Assembly (NCBI RefSeq): GCF_051401765.1
Contig: NC_135071.1
Location: forward strand, 16,098,961-16,162,960
DNA: 64,000 bases
From: Calliopsis andreniformis
Lineage: Eukaryota > Arthropoda > Insecta > Hymenoptera > Andrenidae
Reading direction: 5' to 3'
Made by a program: the position numbers and the translations under genes. This document shows, in pieces, positions 49,066 to 60,200 of this stretch; position 1 is the stretch's first letter; each line of letters starts with the position of its first letter. The notes below the pieces were generated by a model. The model ran no database searches, was not told the DNA's origin, and worked only from the letters and a program-made list of their open reading frames with translations.

Positions 49066-52000
49066 TCTAAAATACCTTCTAATACATAAATTTACTGTGT
49101 CAATTTTTGTCTTTTTTCAGTAGAAATGGATACTCTATACTTATTTTATGCATCGAAATATTGGAGGTCTAGGTTCCACTATACCTATCGCAACTCTTGA
49201 TTCTGATTACTAAAATGTATTCTTATAAAAAACATGGTACAAATTGAGGCGTTAAGGGTTACATATGTTCTGTAACGAAATCATATTCCAAATGGGAATT
49301 TTCTTGTTCCTTTCCTCAAGAATAACTAATATTTCTATTTTTCAAAGTATTAATGGTTCTTTCCTTGGCTCATTCTTTCACAAAAGACAGAAATTCTATA
49401 TTCTGGATACCACTTCACAAACTGAAATTATTCTCAAATGTGACTCATGTCGTTTCACCCTGCAGCCACAGATTTATCAGCTCGCTGGCAGGCTTGTTTT
49501 CAAACTTCGCCGATTAGTGCAGCGCCCATAAATGAAGACAATCCGTTCTTGCCACGAACTTGTCGAATTCTCAATAATTGCGCTCGCTCGACTATCCTAC
49601 ACGTTTCCTATGATACACCGACTACTATATCCCAGTGCCGACCGTCAATCACGCGTAATGAGAACAAACGGCCGTTCATCAATTACAAGCTATTTCCCAT
49701 AACGATTTACACCTCAATCACTTTGCGAAACAATGGTCGAGCAGAAACGGAGAAATCTGGCTCTGCAATTAGGGGAGTTCTCACCAGGAAGCGGATCGGT
49801 GGACAACGTCGCCAGCGATGGATTATGTTTAAGTAATCAGTGATAATAATCATAGTTCCATGCACATCCGAATTACCAAAGGTACTAGACGATAGTTTGT
49901 CTCGCTAGCGTGAGCTGGGTATGTGTGCGGAGAACGGGAAAAGAGGAGAAAGGCCGCGTACGATTGCAAAAGTGTCGCGCGGCGTTCCTCGGCTCGCGAA
50001 GTTCCACGAGGGCCCGACGGGATGGGCGTACCTCGTATCAGCTTATAATTATATCGCGAGATTGTTCATTGGCTGATGGCCAGTCCTGTGAACGATCGTT
50101 CTTAGACGATAGGTTATCATTCTAGTCTTTTCTCCACGCGTTTAACCCTCAGCTGGTATGACACCAGATCTGACGATTTTTTTATGAATAATTAGGTATT
50201 TATAAGAGTAACGTAGAGCATTGATTATATGAGTTTCTTAGTACTTATCATTTTAATTATTCGGTGGGAAACTCGAAGCATGGATTGGCAACAGTCTAAC
50301 GATATTTAGGAAATTAGGTATCTGGAGGGACACTAGTCTTCAGTTGCTTGATTAAGGTTTTACTGTGTTCCTAGCTGCAGAAAAGTGACAAATTATTGAT
50401 TTATTTTTTTCTTTGTAACTTGTTTATTCTCATTTTTTATAGTGAATATGTACAAATAGTGTACTTGTATAAAGAATAGATACTGTGACTTTATTGTACC
50501 AGATAAGGGTTAACTTTTATACTTTGTGTATAATTTAATGTATATTGAGTTTCAAATGCCTGTTCAAAGTTCTGTTTTATGGGACAGCTCATTTTTGGTC
50601 GAAGGATCGCTTTAGCAAAAGATTGTGTTAGACGTTGTTGGCCTCGCTCTGGTTTTCCCCTCCCAACACGTGGCCCCAACTTCGCGCGCTGCTTCTCTTC
50701 CTTTTTAGCTGAGAACCGTATGCAGAGACTTTTTGATATCGATTACGGCGATTCGCGGACAGAATCGCGGGCGAACAAGCGACACGTGTGTTAAAACAGC
50801 GTTCCTCTCCTCGTGCCAAAAACGTAGCTAAGATACGAGCTTTTTCTACGGTGCCGCGCGAGTCCGAAGTGATCGTGCTTTGAGAATCTCTCGGCACAAA
50901 GTGTCGTTTGTCTGTAGCTCCTTTGAGGAAATCTGATTTCTCCCTTGAAACAAGGTTTTCGAATCCCAAATTATACTTTAGAAAGTTTACTCTGCTGAAG
51001 TGCTGCATAGTTGATTATTAAACACCGTTTCAATGATTTCTAATGATTTTCTTTCCTAAGGCCCATTTATCATTCACTTGAAAGTCTACGATTCTTGGAC
51101 TCGATCGGTACAAAACACATTTATTCGACCACCGACGACACGGTATGTACATTAGCCGAAACGAAAATTAGCAGAGACCACGAACTGGCAGAAGTTTTAG
51201 TCAATTTAGCTGTTAAGTTTCTTAAGTGCAACTCAACGTAGTAAGAAAGGTATACTGAACGAAAACAAGGAGAACGTCACTTTCTATCGTATTTGCGAAG
51301 ATTTTCAACCTAGAAACGGTAGAAATGAGAATTCGTATTGAACTCACGAGAACCTATACTTTTGATATGCGTCATTGCAGTCGAGAACTCGAGCAGTGTC
51401 CTCGTCGAGAGAGAATTCTAAATCGTGCCATTTTCCTGAACCAAGGAATCAGAGATCTCGTCAATTATCTCGGTAGCATTCGCGATCTTTTTGTTTCGAC
51501 TTTTTCCTCCACATTTTGCAACACAGGACCCAAGTCAGAAGCGGTCTCGACGGTACGCTCGAGTCGTACATACTTTGCATAGTCGGCAAGTGGCGGCAGT
51601 CGCATGTTAGGCATGTGTAGCATAGCGATGATTTAATGTACGTCAGCGTCTTAAGAAAAAGCGTGAACCAATTATGTAAAACTGTATAGATGAATTAATG
51701 TGCTGCATTCGAGTGCGACTATTATCGTATAATAAATAGTTACGTACATATGGACTTTGAAAATCACACTCCTTTCATCCATGTTCCTTAGACACAAACT
51801 TATCCCCTCTCTTCTGAATTTCAATATTGAACAAACTTTCGAGTCTCCTTTTTTATAAAACAAAAATCAATTTTTACATAGTTGAAATATAATACCCAAG
51901 AAATCGATGGTCCTCAAGCTGGCCCAGGGGCCCACAGGCCCCAAATCAGTACAAATTTCCAAAAACCCTAGTAAAATCATGAATTTCAAGCAACGAGCAG

Positions 52001-52419
52001 TCCTTAAAATCACTGCTCCTCGCAAAGTCCCCGCTTAATTAAATCACAAATAAACCAGCGTCGCGGTGGGACCAGAAACTCGGGCCAATTCGAAACGAGC
52101 CCGCGCCTCTCAAGCCCGACGAAGTTAAAACACGTCCACGACACTAATATTGACCACACTCCCATGAAACATGAATTTTATTCGCGCGCCGTGTTATGCC
52201 CGCGCTACATTGAACATCTTCGAGCGTGATCGTGGGGCCTGGTCCCCCTGACGTCTGTGTTCCCTTGAAATATCAATAACCGCGTTACGAGCAGGCCCTA
52301 TCCCCCCCTCGGACGTTTCCGCCACACGCGAGGCACGCTAAGATCCGGTCGCGGAGCAAGTGCGAGTTCTAATTAGCATCAAATTAGGTATTTAAGGGAT
52401 TTCACGTTCGTGCGTGAGC

Positions 52420-52558
52420 TGGAGTGGGGGTGGAGGGGGAGCTGAAGGGGTGGGAGTACGGTAGGGCCTCGGGGAAGAGAATTTCGACGAAGAAGAAGAA
52501 ACGGAGGAGGGGGAGGAGGAGGGAAGGTCGAGAGGCGGGAGAAAAAGAAGAAGAGGGT
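52420..52558. repeat. long purine tract (GAA/GGA-rich)
   Basis: The + strand is almost all purine from about 52488 to 52558, preceded by a G-rich stretch. It is made of GAAGAAGAA, GGAGGAGG and GGGAGAAAAAG blocks. Such tracts can form triplex or G-rich structures. Confidence 0.7.
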
Positions 52559-54971
52559 ATCCTACTTAGGGCTTATACCAACATAGGGACCTCTCGTGTA
52601 AATTGTAGGCCCCGAAGTCGTATAAGTGCAGCGCGCCGCACGGCCGTGGCCGCGTACGCCGTATATATATTTTGTCGGCGCTCATATAAGTTAATTTTCA
52701 ATCTATATGCGGGTTCTCGGATGGCGCGCGGCGACTCATCAACGAAATGAAGAAATTGAGACTCTCGTTAATATTTAATGAGCGCGAGGAGATACAATGG
52801 CCGGGGCCCCAGTCCACGGGGACTTCGAAATATCACCTCGCCTAGCGAGTGCGCGCCGAACGCCGCGTTCGCGCGTCGAGGGAACGCAGGCTGAACTCTG
52901 ACCGAAGCTTCGCGATTAGTTGGCCCCGAGGATCGGAGACACAGCGGAGTCAGGCCCAATTTACGTCCCCTTTGACGCCCTATTTCCACCTAATTTGCGA
53001 CCGGCCACGGCATATGTGTAAACACTTAACGAGGCAGACGCCTGGGAGGGGAGCGCAAGAAGCGCCGAAACGACACGGGGACGTGTGCATCCATGGATTC
53101 CGCGTATTTCCTGCCCGCTCGAAAAGCTGTCGTCGTTCCTGCTGCCTTTTACAGAGGCGACAGCTGCTCTCCCAGAATCTGGTCCTCCCCTTTTATTGGC
53201 GATCGCGAGCCTCCGCCTCGCGCACTTTATCTCCCCGCGACGCGTCCGAGGAGGGGCATAAATTCGCTTCAATTCGGCTCTCTTTTCCGCTGATTAGCCC
53301 GATTTCGAGGAACACGCGTCGCCAAACGCCTGGGGGACGCGTCTTCCTGCTTCGAGGGTAGAAGCTGGTATCGCTGATCGAAAGCGATGCGGCGTGATCT
53401 TTGGAAAGATCGAGGCTGACTTACAAGAGGGAAATTTATGTTTCCACGTAGACTGATCGAAAGACAGTGGGGAAATGGTCAAGTTAATTTGCAGCTTACA
53501 CAGTAGCTTTACAGGTGTTCACACGACCGAGCCAACTTCATTTGCCCGTGGAAATCGGTCGACCTTTAACACCAGCTACCTCGACGAGATAGCGCTGTGT
53601 TATCTGGCCCTTTGACAGAGGGAGAGACAGAGAGGTTGGAGTAACAGGTTGTCCGTGTCCGCCGGTGTACACGCCAGTGTCGAAGAGAGTGAGAGACAGG
53701 GCGGGGAAGAAAGTGGGAGGGGATCTCCGTGTTCCATGACCGATCGAATTTTACGTTAATTAGTTAAGCGTCGTTAAATCGCGCGCGAGGGCGTCCAAGT
53801 GTCACGGGTAATGAAGGGTTCGAGTGTAATGAGAACTCCCGTGTGCACTGTGCTCCTCCACTGTTCAGGTATTCTCTGGAACTTTTTGGGAGCTGGAAAT
53901 GGGACTGCGGTAATGGGGATTGTAAATTGCTAGTTTCTGAAGAATGAATACTTGCGAGTACTAATTTTACTGTATTATGGTATAACTGGAATGTAACTAG
54001 AAGTAAAAGTTTGGACTTTTTGTTCTGCAGGATGGAGCATCTCTGGTAGGTATAAGAAAATTAGAAGGAATTAGTAAAAGATATTAATTGTAAGGAGAAA
54101 AGGACTTTTTGTAGTCAGACTTGGAGATTTTGTAGGATCACGAATCAATCAGTTCTCAGTGCTGATTGCTTCCATAACTTCAGAAGATAATTTGAATTTT
54201 CATATTGGATTCTCACCGAGCCAGTAGATTCGGCGCAGTCACTAGTCAGACATCCCCTATTGAGAATCATTCCAACTATAAACGAGAACTTGAATATTCA
54301 CCAAATTTCTACGTATTAAATGAAACTGAGAGAAAATATCTACCATCAGAAGATAAAATACATCGTCAGAAAATACTTATTTACAGTATTCTGCAAATGA
54401 ATGCAACGATTATTCATTTATCTCTCCTCCCTTAAGCATCACCTCTCCCAAGACCCTCGCCCCGAAACAATCCCCCCGCCAACAATTCCTCAAAGCCACG
54501 AGTCCTAGAAAATCCCATCCGCCAATTACCCTAGCCCTAGACCCTCGGTTTCAGTTGGCCGACAATCATCGAAATGATTCCGCAAACCGTGAAAGCCTCG
54601 CGTGGAAGTGGCGTGGCCGAGGGAGCTGTCTGTAAATCGTCGCATTCCCGAGGACCCTGTCGCAAACAAGAACGAGAGGAGGTTCGGTCGCGGATCGTTG
54701 GGGTCGAGGGAACGGGTGGAAAAGATCAACCGTCGGACGTCTCGGTCGTCGGTAGCTGGTTGGTATCCGGTTGGTGTCGAAGTGGCCGACCGCTTAAAAA
54801 GTGGACCAATTTTCAGTAATTTGTACGCGGTGGAGCCGCCGCGGATGTGCACGCATCCGTTCGTGTCGGGGAGCGCTCCCCTCGACCCTCTAGTGTCAGG
54901 GGGAGGACGACGGTAGCGCACATGCGTGCGTCGCCACCTAGAGAAGGTGTAAAGGGCTGCGGGGAGCGCGG

Positions 54972-55038
54972 AGGACAGAGGCAGAGACAGAGGCAGAGAC
55001 AGAGGCAGAGACAGAGACAGAGACAGAGAGAGACAGAG
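54972..55038. repeat. purine microsatellite, 12-bp unit AGAGGCAGAGAC then AGAGAC
   Basis: Three 12-bp units pass into 6-bp AGAGAC units and then GAGAGA. It lies in the GC-rich 54.5-57.3 kb region, 200 bp before a CT-rich tract (55241-55299), so the two can pair or form a GAGA-factor-type site cluster. Confidence 0.9.
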
Positions 55039-55240
55039 GGTGAGGGGGAGGCGCGAGGGGTGGTTAGCAGAAGGCCAGTTTCGAGGGAAGAGGAAGCCTT
55101 CGACGTTCACGGGTTCGGTCGATAGTCTTTTGTTCTGTCAAACGTCGGAACGTGGACCGCGCCCGGTTCCTCGGAGAGAGGGAGAACGGACCGAAGAGCT
55201 GGGGCAAGAAAGGGAGGCCTTCCTCTCGTCACCCTTCCTT

Positions 55241-55299
55241 GTTCCTCTCCCTCTTCACTCTCTCTCTCTCTCTCTCCTTCTCTCCCTCTTTCTTTCTCC
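55241..55299. repeat. CT-rich microsatellite
   Basis: About ten uninterrupted CT units at 55257-55276, flanked by CCTCTCC and CTTTCTTTCTCC. On the - strand these are GAGAG sites, as bound by GAGA factor in flies. Confidence 0.9.
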
Positions 55300-56122
55300 T
55301 TGCCTCTATCCCTACGCGCTCGAGGACGAGCAGCTCAAGAAGAGGAGACAACGAGAGGGCCCCGAGGAGCAGAGTTTTTATTGGGGCGGCTGCTCTTGCA
55401 GAGTCCGGCAATCGTCCCTTGCCAACCCGATATACACACGACTGTCTCTGGCAGAGGGAACCTCGGTGTGTGCGTGGACAGGCGCACACAGGGATGGTTA
55501 CACGAGGAGGCCGCGACTCGTTTTCTGACTGCAAGAAGGCCAGGCCAGCCAGCTGCTACCGCATCTCCACCGCCATTGCATCGGACGCTTTCGCCGATAC
55601 AACCGACGGGGGCCCGTCGTCGTCCCTGTATCCGCTTCTTCCCCTCGTTCTTTGCCAGCCTCGCTCCTGGCCCTGGTCGCAATAAGCTCGCCGCGGCCGA
55701 TTCGATTGCCGCCGCTCGCCGGAAGCTGCTGGGACGCGGCAGATGGCCGACAGGGTGACAGAGGCACGCGTTACCTGTGTATATTGCTCCGATCGCAAGA
55801 AAACCAGTATACGGCGCTGTTCCAAGCGGAGGAGACGGACCTACCGTCAGCTACGGGGGCAACCCTTCCTTTCCTGGCGATAGAACGAGAGAAAAAAAGA
55901 ACAGGGGAAAAGAGAGACAGTAAAGAAGACCGCTTTGAAACCGCGCCCCAGTGAAAAAATGAGAAATTGCCTTTTAATTAACGACGAGTTACGGGGACGA
56001 CCGTTGACCAGGTGATCGCGCGAGCTTTCACCGAGGGCAAAAAGTTCGAAGGAACTGGCGAGCGGAAGAGCACCTGCTCAAGGAGCGCCTCGCTGAGGGA
56101 TAGATCTGTGATAAGATCTATA

Positions 56123-56278
56123 ATGCGAACGGGGAACGTCATCCTCGTTGCGTCCATGTTCTGGCTAATCATAGCCTATCTGTTGAATCGGAACAAGCTG
56201 AAGCTCCTCTGCACCAGCTTCAGCTGGACAATGCTAGCTGGCCCGACTCTGGGACACGTTGTTCTTGAAGGTTGTTAA
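56123..56278 (+). CDS. possible first coding exon: short cytoplasmic end plus membrane anchor
   Basis: An ATG with A at -3 opens a 51-codon frame beginning MRTGNVILVASMFWLIIAYL, followed by NRNKLKL. The first 22 residues look like a short basic N-terminus and one membrane-spanning segment, as in type II Golgi enzymes such as polypeptide GalNAc-transferases. That comparison rests on architecture only. Weak donor candidates are AG|gttgtt and TT|gttaag just before the in-frame stop (56276-56278). The surrounding 54.5-57.3 kb is GC-rich with GA repeats, as expected around a promoter. No further exons were found before the window ends, so this may be only a chance hydrophobic ORF. Confidence 0.25.
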   Translation: MRTGNVILVASMFWLIIAYLLNRNKLKLLCTSFSWTMLAGPTLGHVVLEGC

Positions 56279-57270
56279 GTCTGCTCGTCGATATTGCAAA
56301 TCTTTCTGAAGGGACGGGGAAGGAGAAGATTCACGGGCAAGGATGGCCGGCAGTGAAGCGTTTCCATAGATTCGTGTAGACAGAAGGAGGAGGACAATAA
56401 GGTTTCGCCAAAGTTGGCGAACGTTGGCGGCCGATTCTATGGGAAACTGACACTCGGCGGCTCGATATATTTTACGGTCGGCGGACGTCGGGGCCGCGAG
56501 TTTATGATAATGATAGCACGCCGCAAGTTTCCTCTGCCGTCTCTTCATGCTAGGAACGGGAGACAAGAGAGGAGAACAGCTTCCCTTTTCCTCTGGCGGT
56601 GAAGAGAGCCGATGGGATGGCCGAGGCAGATGCTGTTGCATATGGAGAACAGAAAAGGAACGAAAGATGGCCGCGGGTACCCCAGCATTGTCTACCAAAG
56701 ACCTCCGTTGTAAATAATGTCTCTCCATGGCGGCGAACCAGAAGGTTGGAGAGTTGGCAAACTATACGGTCTGGTTGGCCCCTTGACTCTCTTCCTCCTC
56801 TGTCTTCTTCCTTCTCCCCCGTCGGCTCTCTCCCGTCTCTCCCCCTTTCTCCACCGTCCCGACTTCTTTTTCTCTCTTTCCAGAACCTGTCGCGCATAAA
56901 CTGATTCGGTCCCGATGTCCCCTCGCACGGGACTCCCATTGGCCACCGCAGTCACGCCGTTCGCTTTGTTCCCTTTGTCATCTTCGCCGATCCTCCCCCC
57001 CCCTCCCACCCTCATCCTCCTTTTTGGACCACCCTCTCCACGCCGATGAATATTTCGCAAAAGTTACGCGCCACTTGGGGGAATGGTTTATCAGCCACGC
57101 GTAAATCGCCGCTCGCGACGATTGCGGCCGCGAGGGTGGACGCATCACCCCTAGTAACGAGTCACTTGCTCGACCCATCGTTACGATCTGCTGAGCATCA
57201 CAGACGCGACCAGAGCTTTTCGTACGCTTGCTCTTCAACATTCGATTCCACCAAGGGTGGGCCTACCCTT

Positions 57271-60200
57271 TCCTGAACTGGGAACGATTTTTAGAAACTA
57301 ATAAGGAAAGTTTTGTACGCACACAGGGGGAGGATTATTTTAAGATCAGCGAGATTTAGCAGCTTTAGAAAATTGAGAAAAAGAGACTTCAATTTCTTTG
57401 CATATTTCTTTTTTATATTTAGTGTGAAAATATTGAAATCAAAGTTGTGAATTCTGTACTATCTCTGTTTTTTTGCTTTGAAAGACATCAAAATGTAAAG
57501 TTGCGAGTTTTCTACATTATTCGCGATATTGTTGGGAAAAAGTGACTGCATCCAGCTCGGTCGACGCTTTCAGAGGAAAGATAATCACCTGTGAATGAAA
57601 TCGCTTATGCAGGGAAAATGTCAACGGTGTGAATTTTGCATACAAGCTTCCACGTGACAAGGAACGCTGTAGATGCAGTAGATAACTACCTCGAACACGA
57701 GTACTTGCTATTCATAGAGAACAGCTACAGTGGCAGTTATAGTTTAATGCTCGAACACCTGTGTGATAACTTTCACGGCGGAAAGATTCCTTCATACTAC
57801 TCTGGAATAAATTCAGCGCCGCTTCACGTGGAAACTGCGGCGAGAAAGGAATTGTAACTATGGCTGGCTGAATTTATAGTCAGCCATATAGTTCAAGATA
57901 TCTGAAAAAGATACTAGAGAATCTCAATAAAAAGTTCACTCTTGAAATGAAACTATCTGTTATTCTAATTTCCAATCCAATAAGCTATCAAAAATTACCA
58001 CAGATCTTCTACATATTTTTATCTCTTCTGCTGATAACAAGTAATCCCACACTATGACCTCATCAATAATGCCTTGATCTACTATTCTACCAGATGAAGA
58101 TTAAAAAGAAGTAAATTCAATTTTAAGAAAAGCTCTCGAATAAAATACATTTCCCATTTCCAAAAATCTGCTCTGCTCTTCGATCCACTCGGTGCACACA
58201 AGATGGTACGATGGCGGTCGAAGGGAGGCAAGAAGAAAGGGGAAGGTGCACAGTGCGAGTTCACGTTTCGCGGTCTTTTTTCTCGGATTATCCAACCGGC
58301 GCATCGCTTATTCGTGTATCGACCTTTTTCGCCGTTTTGGCCTTTTTCTCCCGGGGGTGCAGGGAGGATTCTTTGTTTGCGACGGTTTCTCCAGGAAGAG
58401 CGGAGAGCCGAGGGAGAAGATAGTGGCCATTGTGGCACGATCCGGACAAAGGTCGCTATAGCGACGGAATTCAAAGGAGCTGAAGAATGGCGGTCGATGC
58501 AAATTGAAAGTTTTTTCTCGTACGTGGCTACCCTGTCTACCGACTTTTCGCGACCGATAGACACGGGACTTACGAGACTGGATTAGCGTTTAAGGGAGCT
58601 CCCATCGAGAAGCTCGAAAAGTTATCGAGAACAGATGACGCTACATTTAATTAGCAAATTTAAATCCTCACGAAACTTTCCTCTTCCTCGTTTTGTCAAG
58701 CAATTAGTCAGGCAAGGTTTTCGACACTAATTCCTCAATTTCCAATCATAAATCCTCACCTGATGTAGCTAAACTACCCTTGAAACCGAAGCTACTTTCT
58801 GATCTACTCTTGCTCAACTGTTCTTCCCCAGTGCAAGAAACTCGGTGAACCCATCGAATCGAGCGATCATTTATTACACAGGTCTAGAGATCACCGATCC
58901 ATCAAACAAACACCTACAAAAATTAATCATTGGTGCTGCAGCGAAAGACAGGGCAGGGGAGGAAAGTCAGCGTTTGCTGGCCTGGTTATCAAGATCATTG
59001 ATCCCCCGAGCGCGCCAAGGAGCCAAAGTGTAGCGAGCAGGCCGAAAAAAAGGTGTACAAAATTTTTCCACGAAGTAGGTGCATTCTTTTTCTTATCGGA
59101 GGCGAGGACGAGGCTGGCGAGAGAAATTTCGTGAATGGAATCTCCGTCCTAGGAGGCACCATTTATTCCGAAGTTAATTCACTATCGTGCCTGTCGAACG
59201 GTTTGGCTGACAGTGGTCGAGAGATTTACTCCTGATCGGTTGATAACCCGGCAGTGGCCATGTCTGCTATGTCTACAGTGTGTTTTTCAAGCAAAGTTGT
59301 ATCTGGAGTCTCGATGCTCGCCCGAGCACGAGTGTACCTCTAGGCGACTTGTGCGCCCCTCTCCTCCCCCTTCTCGACATTTCTTCCATCCCCCCGCTTC
59401 GTAACCGAGAGACGGCATGATAAATCTTTCCCATTTTTTAATCGACCGTTTATTGCCGCGAGAAACGCGAAATAAATCACCGACGCGTCATTAAACTATC
59501 GCTACATGACGCTGGGGATATCCTCGACGGGGTTATTTTCTGCACCGGCGCTCGAAAATCAGATATCCACGAAACGTTGCCCTTTACAGGCCGCTTGAAA
59601 CTGAAGGAGAAATCGTAACTCGATTATGCTTCGAAGCAAGAATGGGTTTCTTGGCGTTTGATTTGGTTTGGATAAGCGTGGGTAACTTTGGTTACGGCTC
59701 ACGAAGGTGGATACTGAGAAATATGCGCAGAAAAATATATTGAAGTGAAAGTTCGATTAAAAGATGTTGAGGCCACGCGTGAAGTTTGTTCACACACCGA
59801 ACATGAATATTGAGTTGTACTGGGTACAATAAGAAATACAATTTTTAGTTTAACACATAAAGTTGCTTGCTATAAACTTGAGTTCTAATTCCAGAGAAGT
59901 AAGCTATCATAAATTGAGTGTAAATACCAGCCTGTTCTAATTAATTCCATGATATTTATAATCCTGCTCTAGCACTTATCAAACCTCTTCAAACCACTTC
60001 AAATCACTTCAAACTCAATCCTAAATAAAGTTATTTAGCAACACTCGATTCCTCTACCCAAAGAAATATTAAATAATAGGACTATCGAAGTTTCTCAAAC
60101 ACTGTCAAACATGCCTGCCTCTTTCCACTTACGATACAACGCGAGAACCAACCAGCTTGTCTTCTAGCCTCGATAGATGTACACATCAAGTAAGTAACTT

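Larger units (their letters stand above)
48515..54539. other. apterous 3' region and downstream intergenic sequence
   Basis: The 3' UTR must begin at 48515. No AATAAA was noticed in the first 2 kb, so its end is not placed. Islands lie at 48515-48860, 49450-50100, 50590-50890 and 52020-53800. AT-rich stretches 48890-49440, 50150-50580 and 53900-54480 show nothing apart from the inverted repeat at 48955-49065. Confidence 0.5.
54540..57270. promoter_or_regulatory. extended GC-rich promoter-like or Polycomb-response-like region
   Basis: This is one of the longest GC-rich stretches in the window. It contains GA and CT repeats, a CCCATTGG box at 56935, and ATGGC cores (the reverse complement of the Pho/YY1 core GCCAT) at 55743, 56343, 56617, 56667 (AAGATGGCCGC) and 56727. 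These features fit a housekeeping-type promoter or a Polycomb response element. The function is inferred. Confidence 0.35.

Noticed and set aside
54526..55110. 194-codon - strand ORF
   Set aside because: Its central part is a translated purine microsatellite (Leu-Ser-Pro run) and the rest has no domain.
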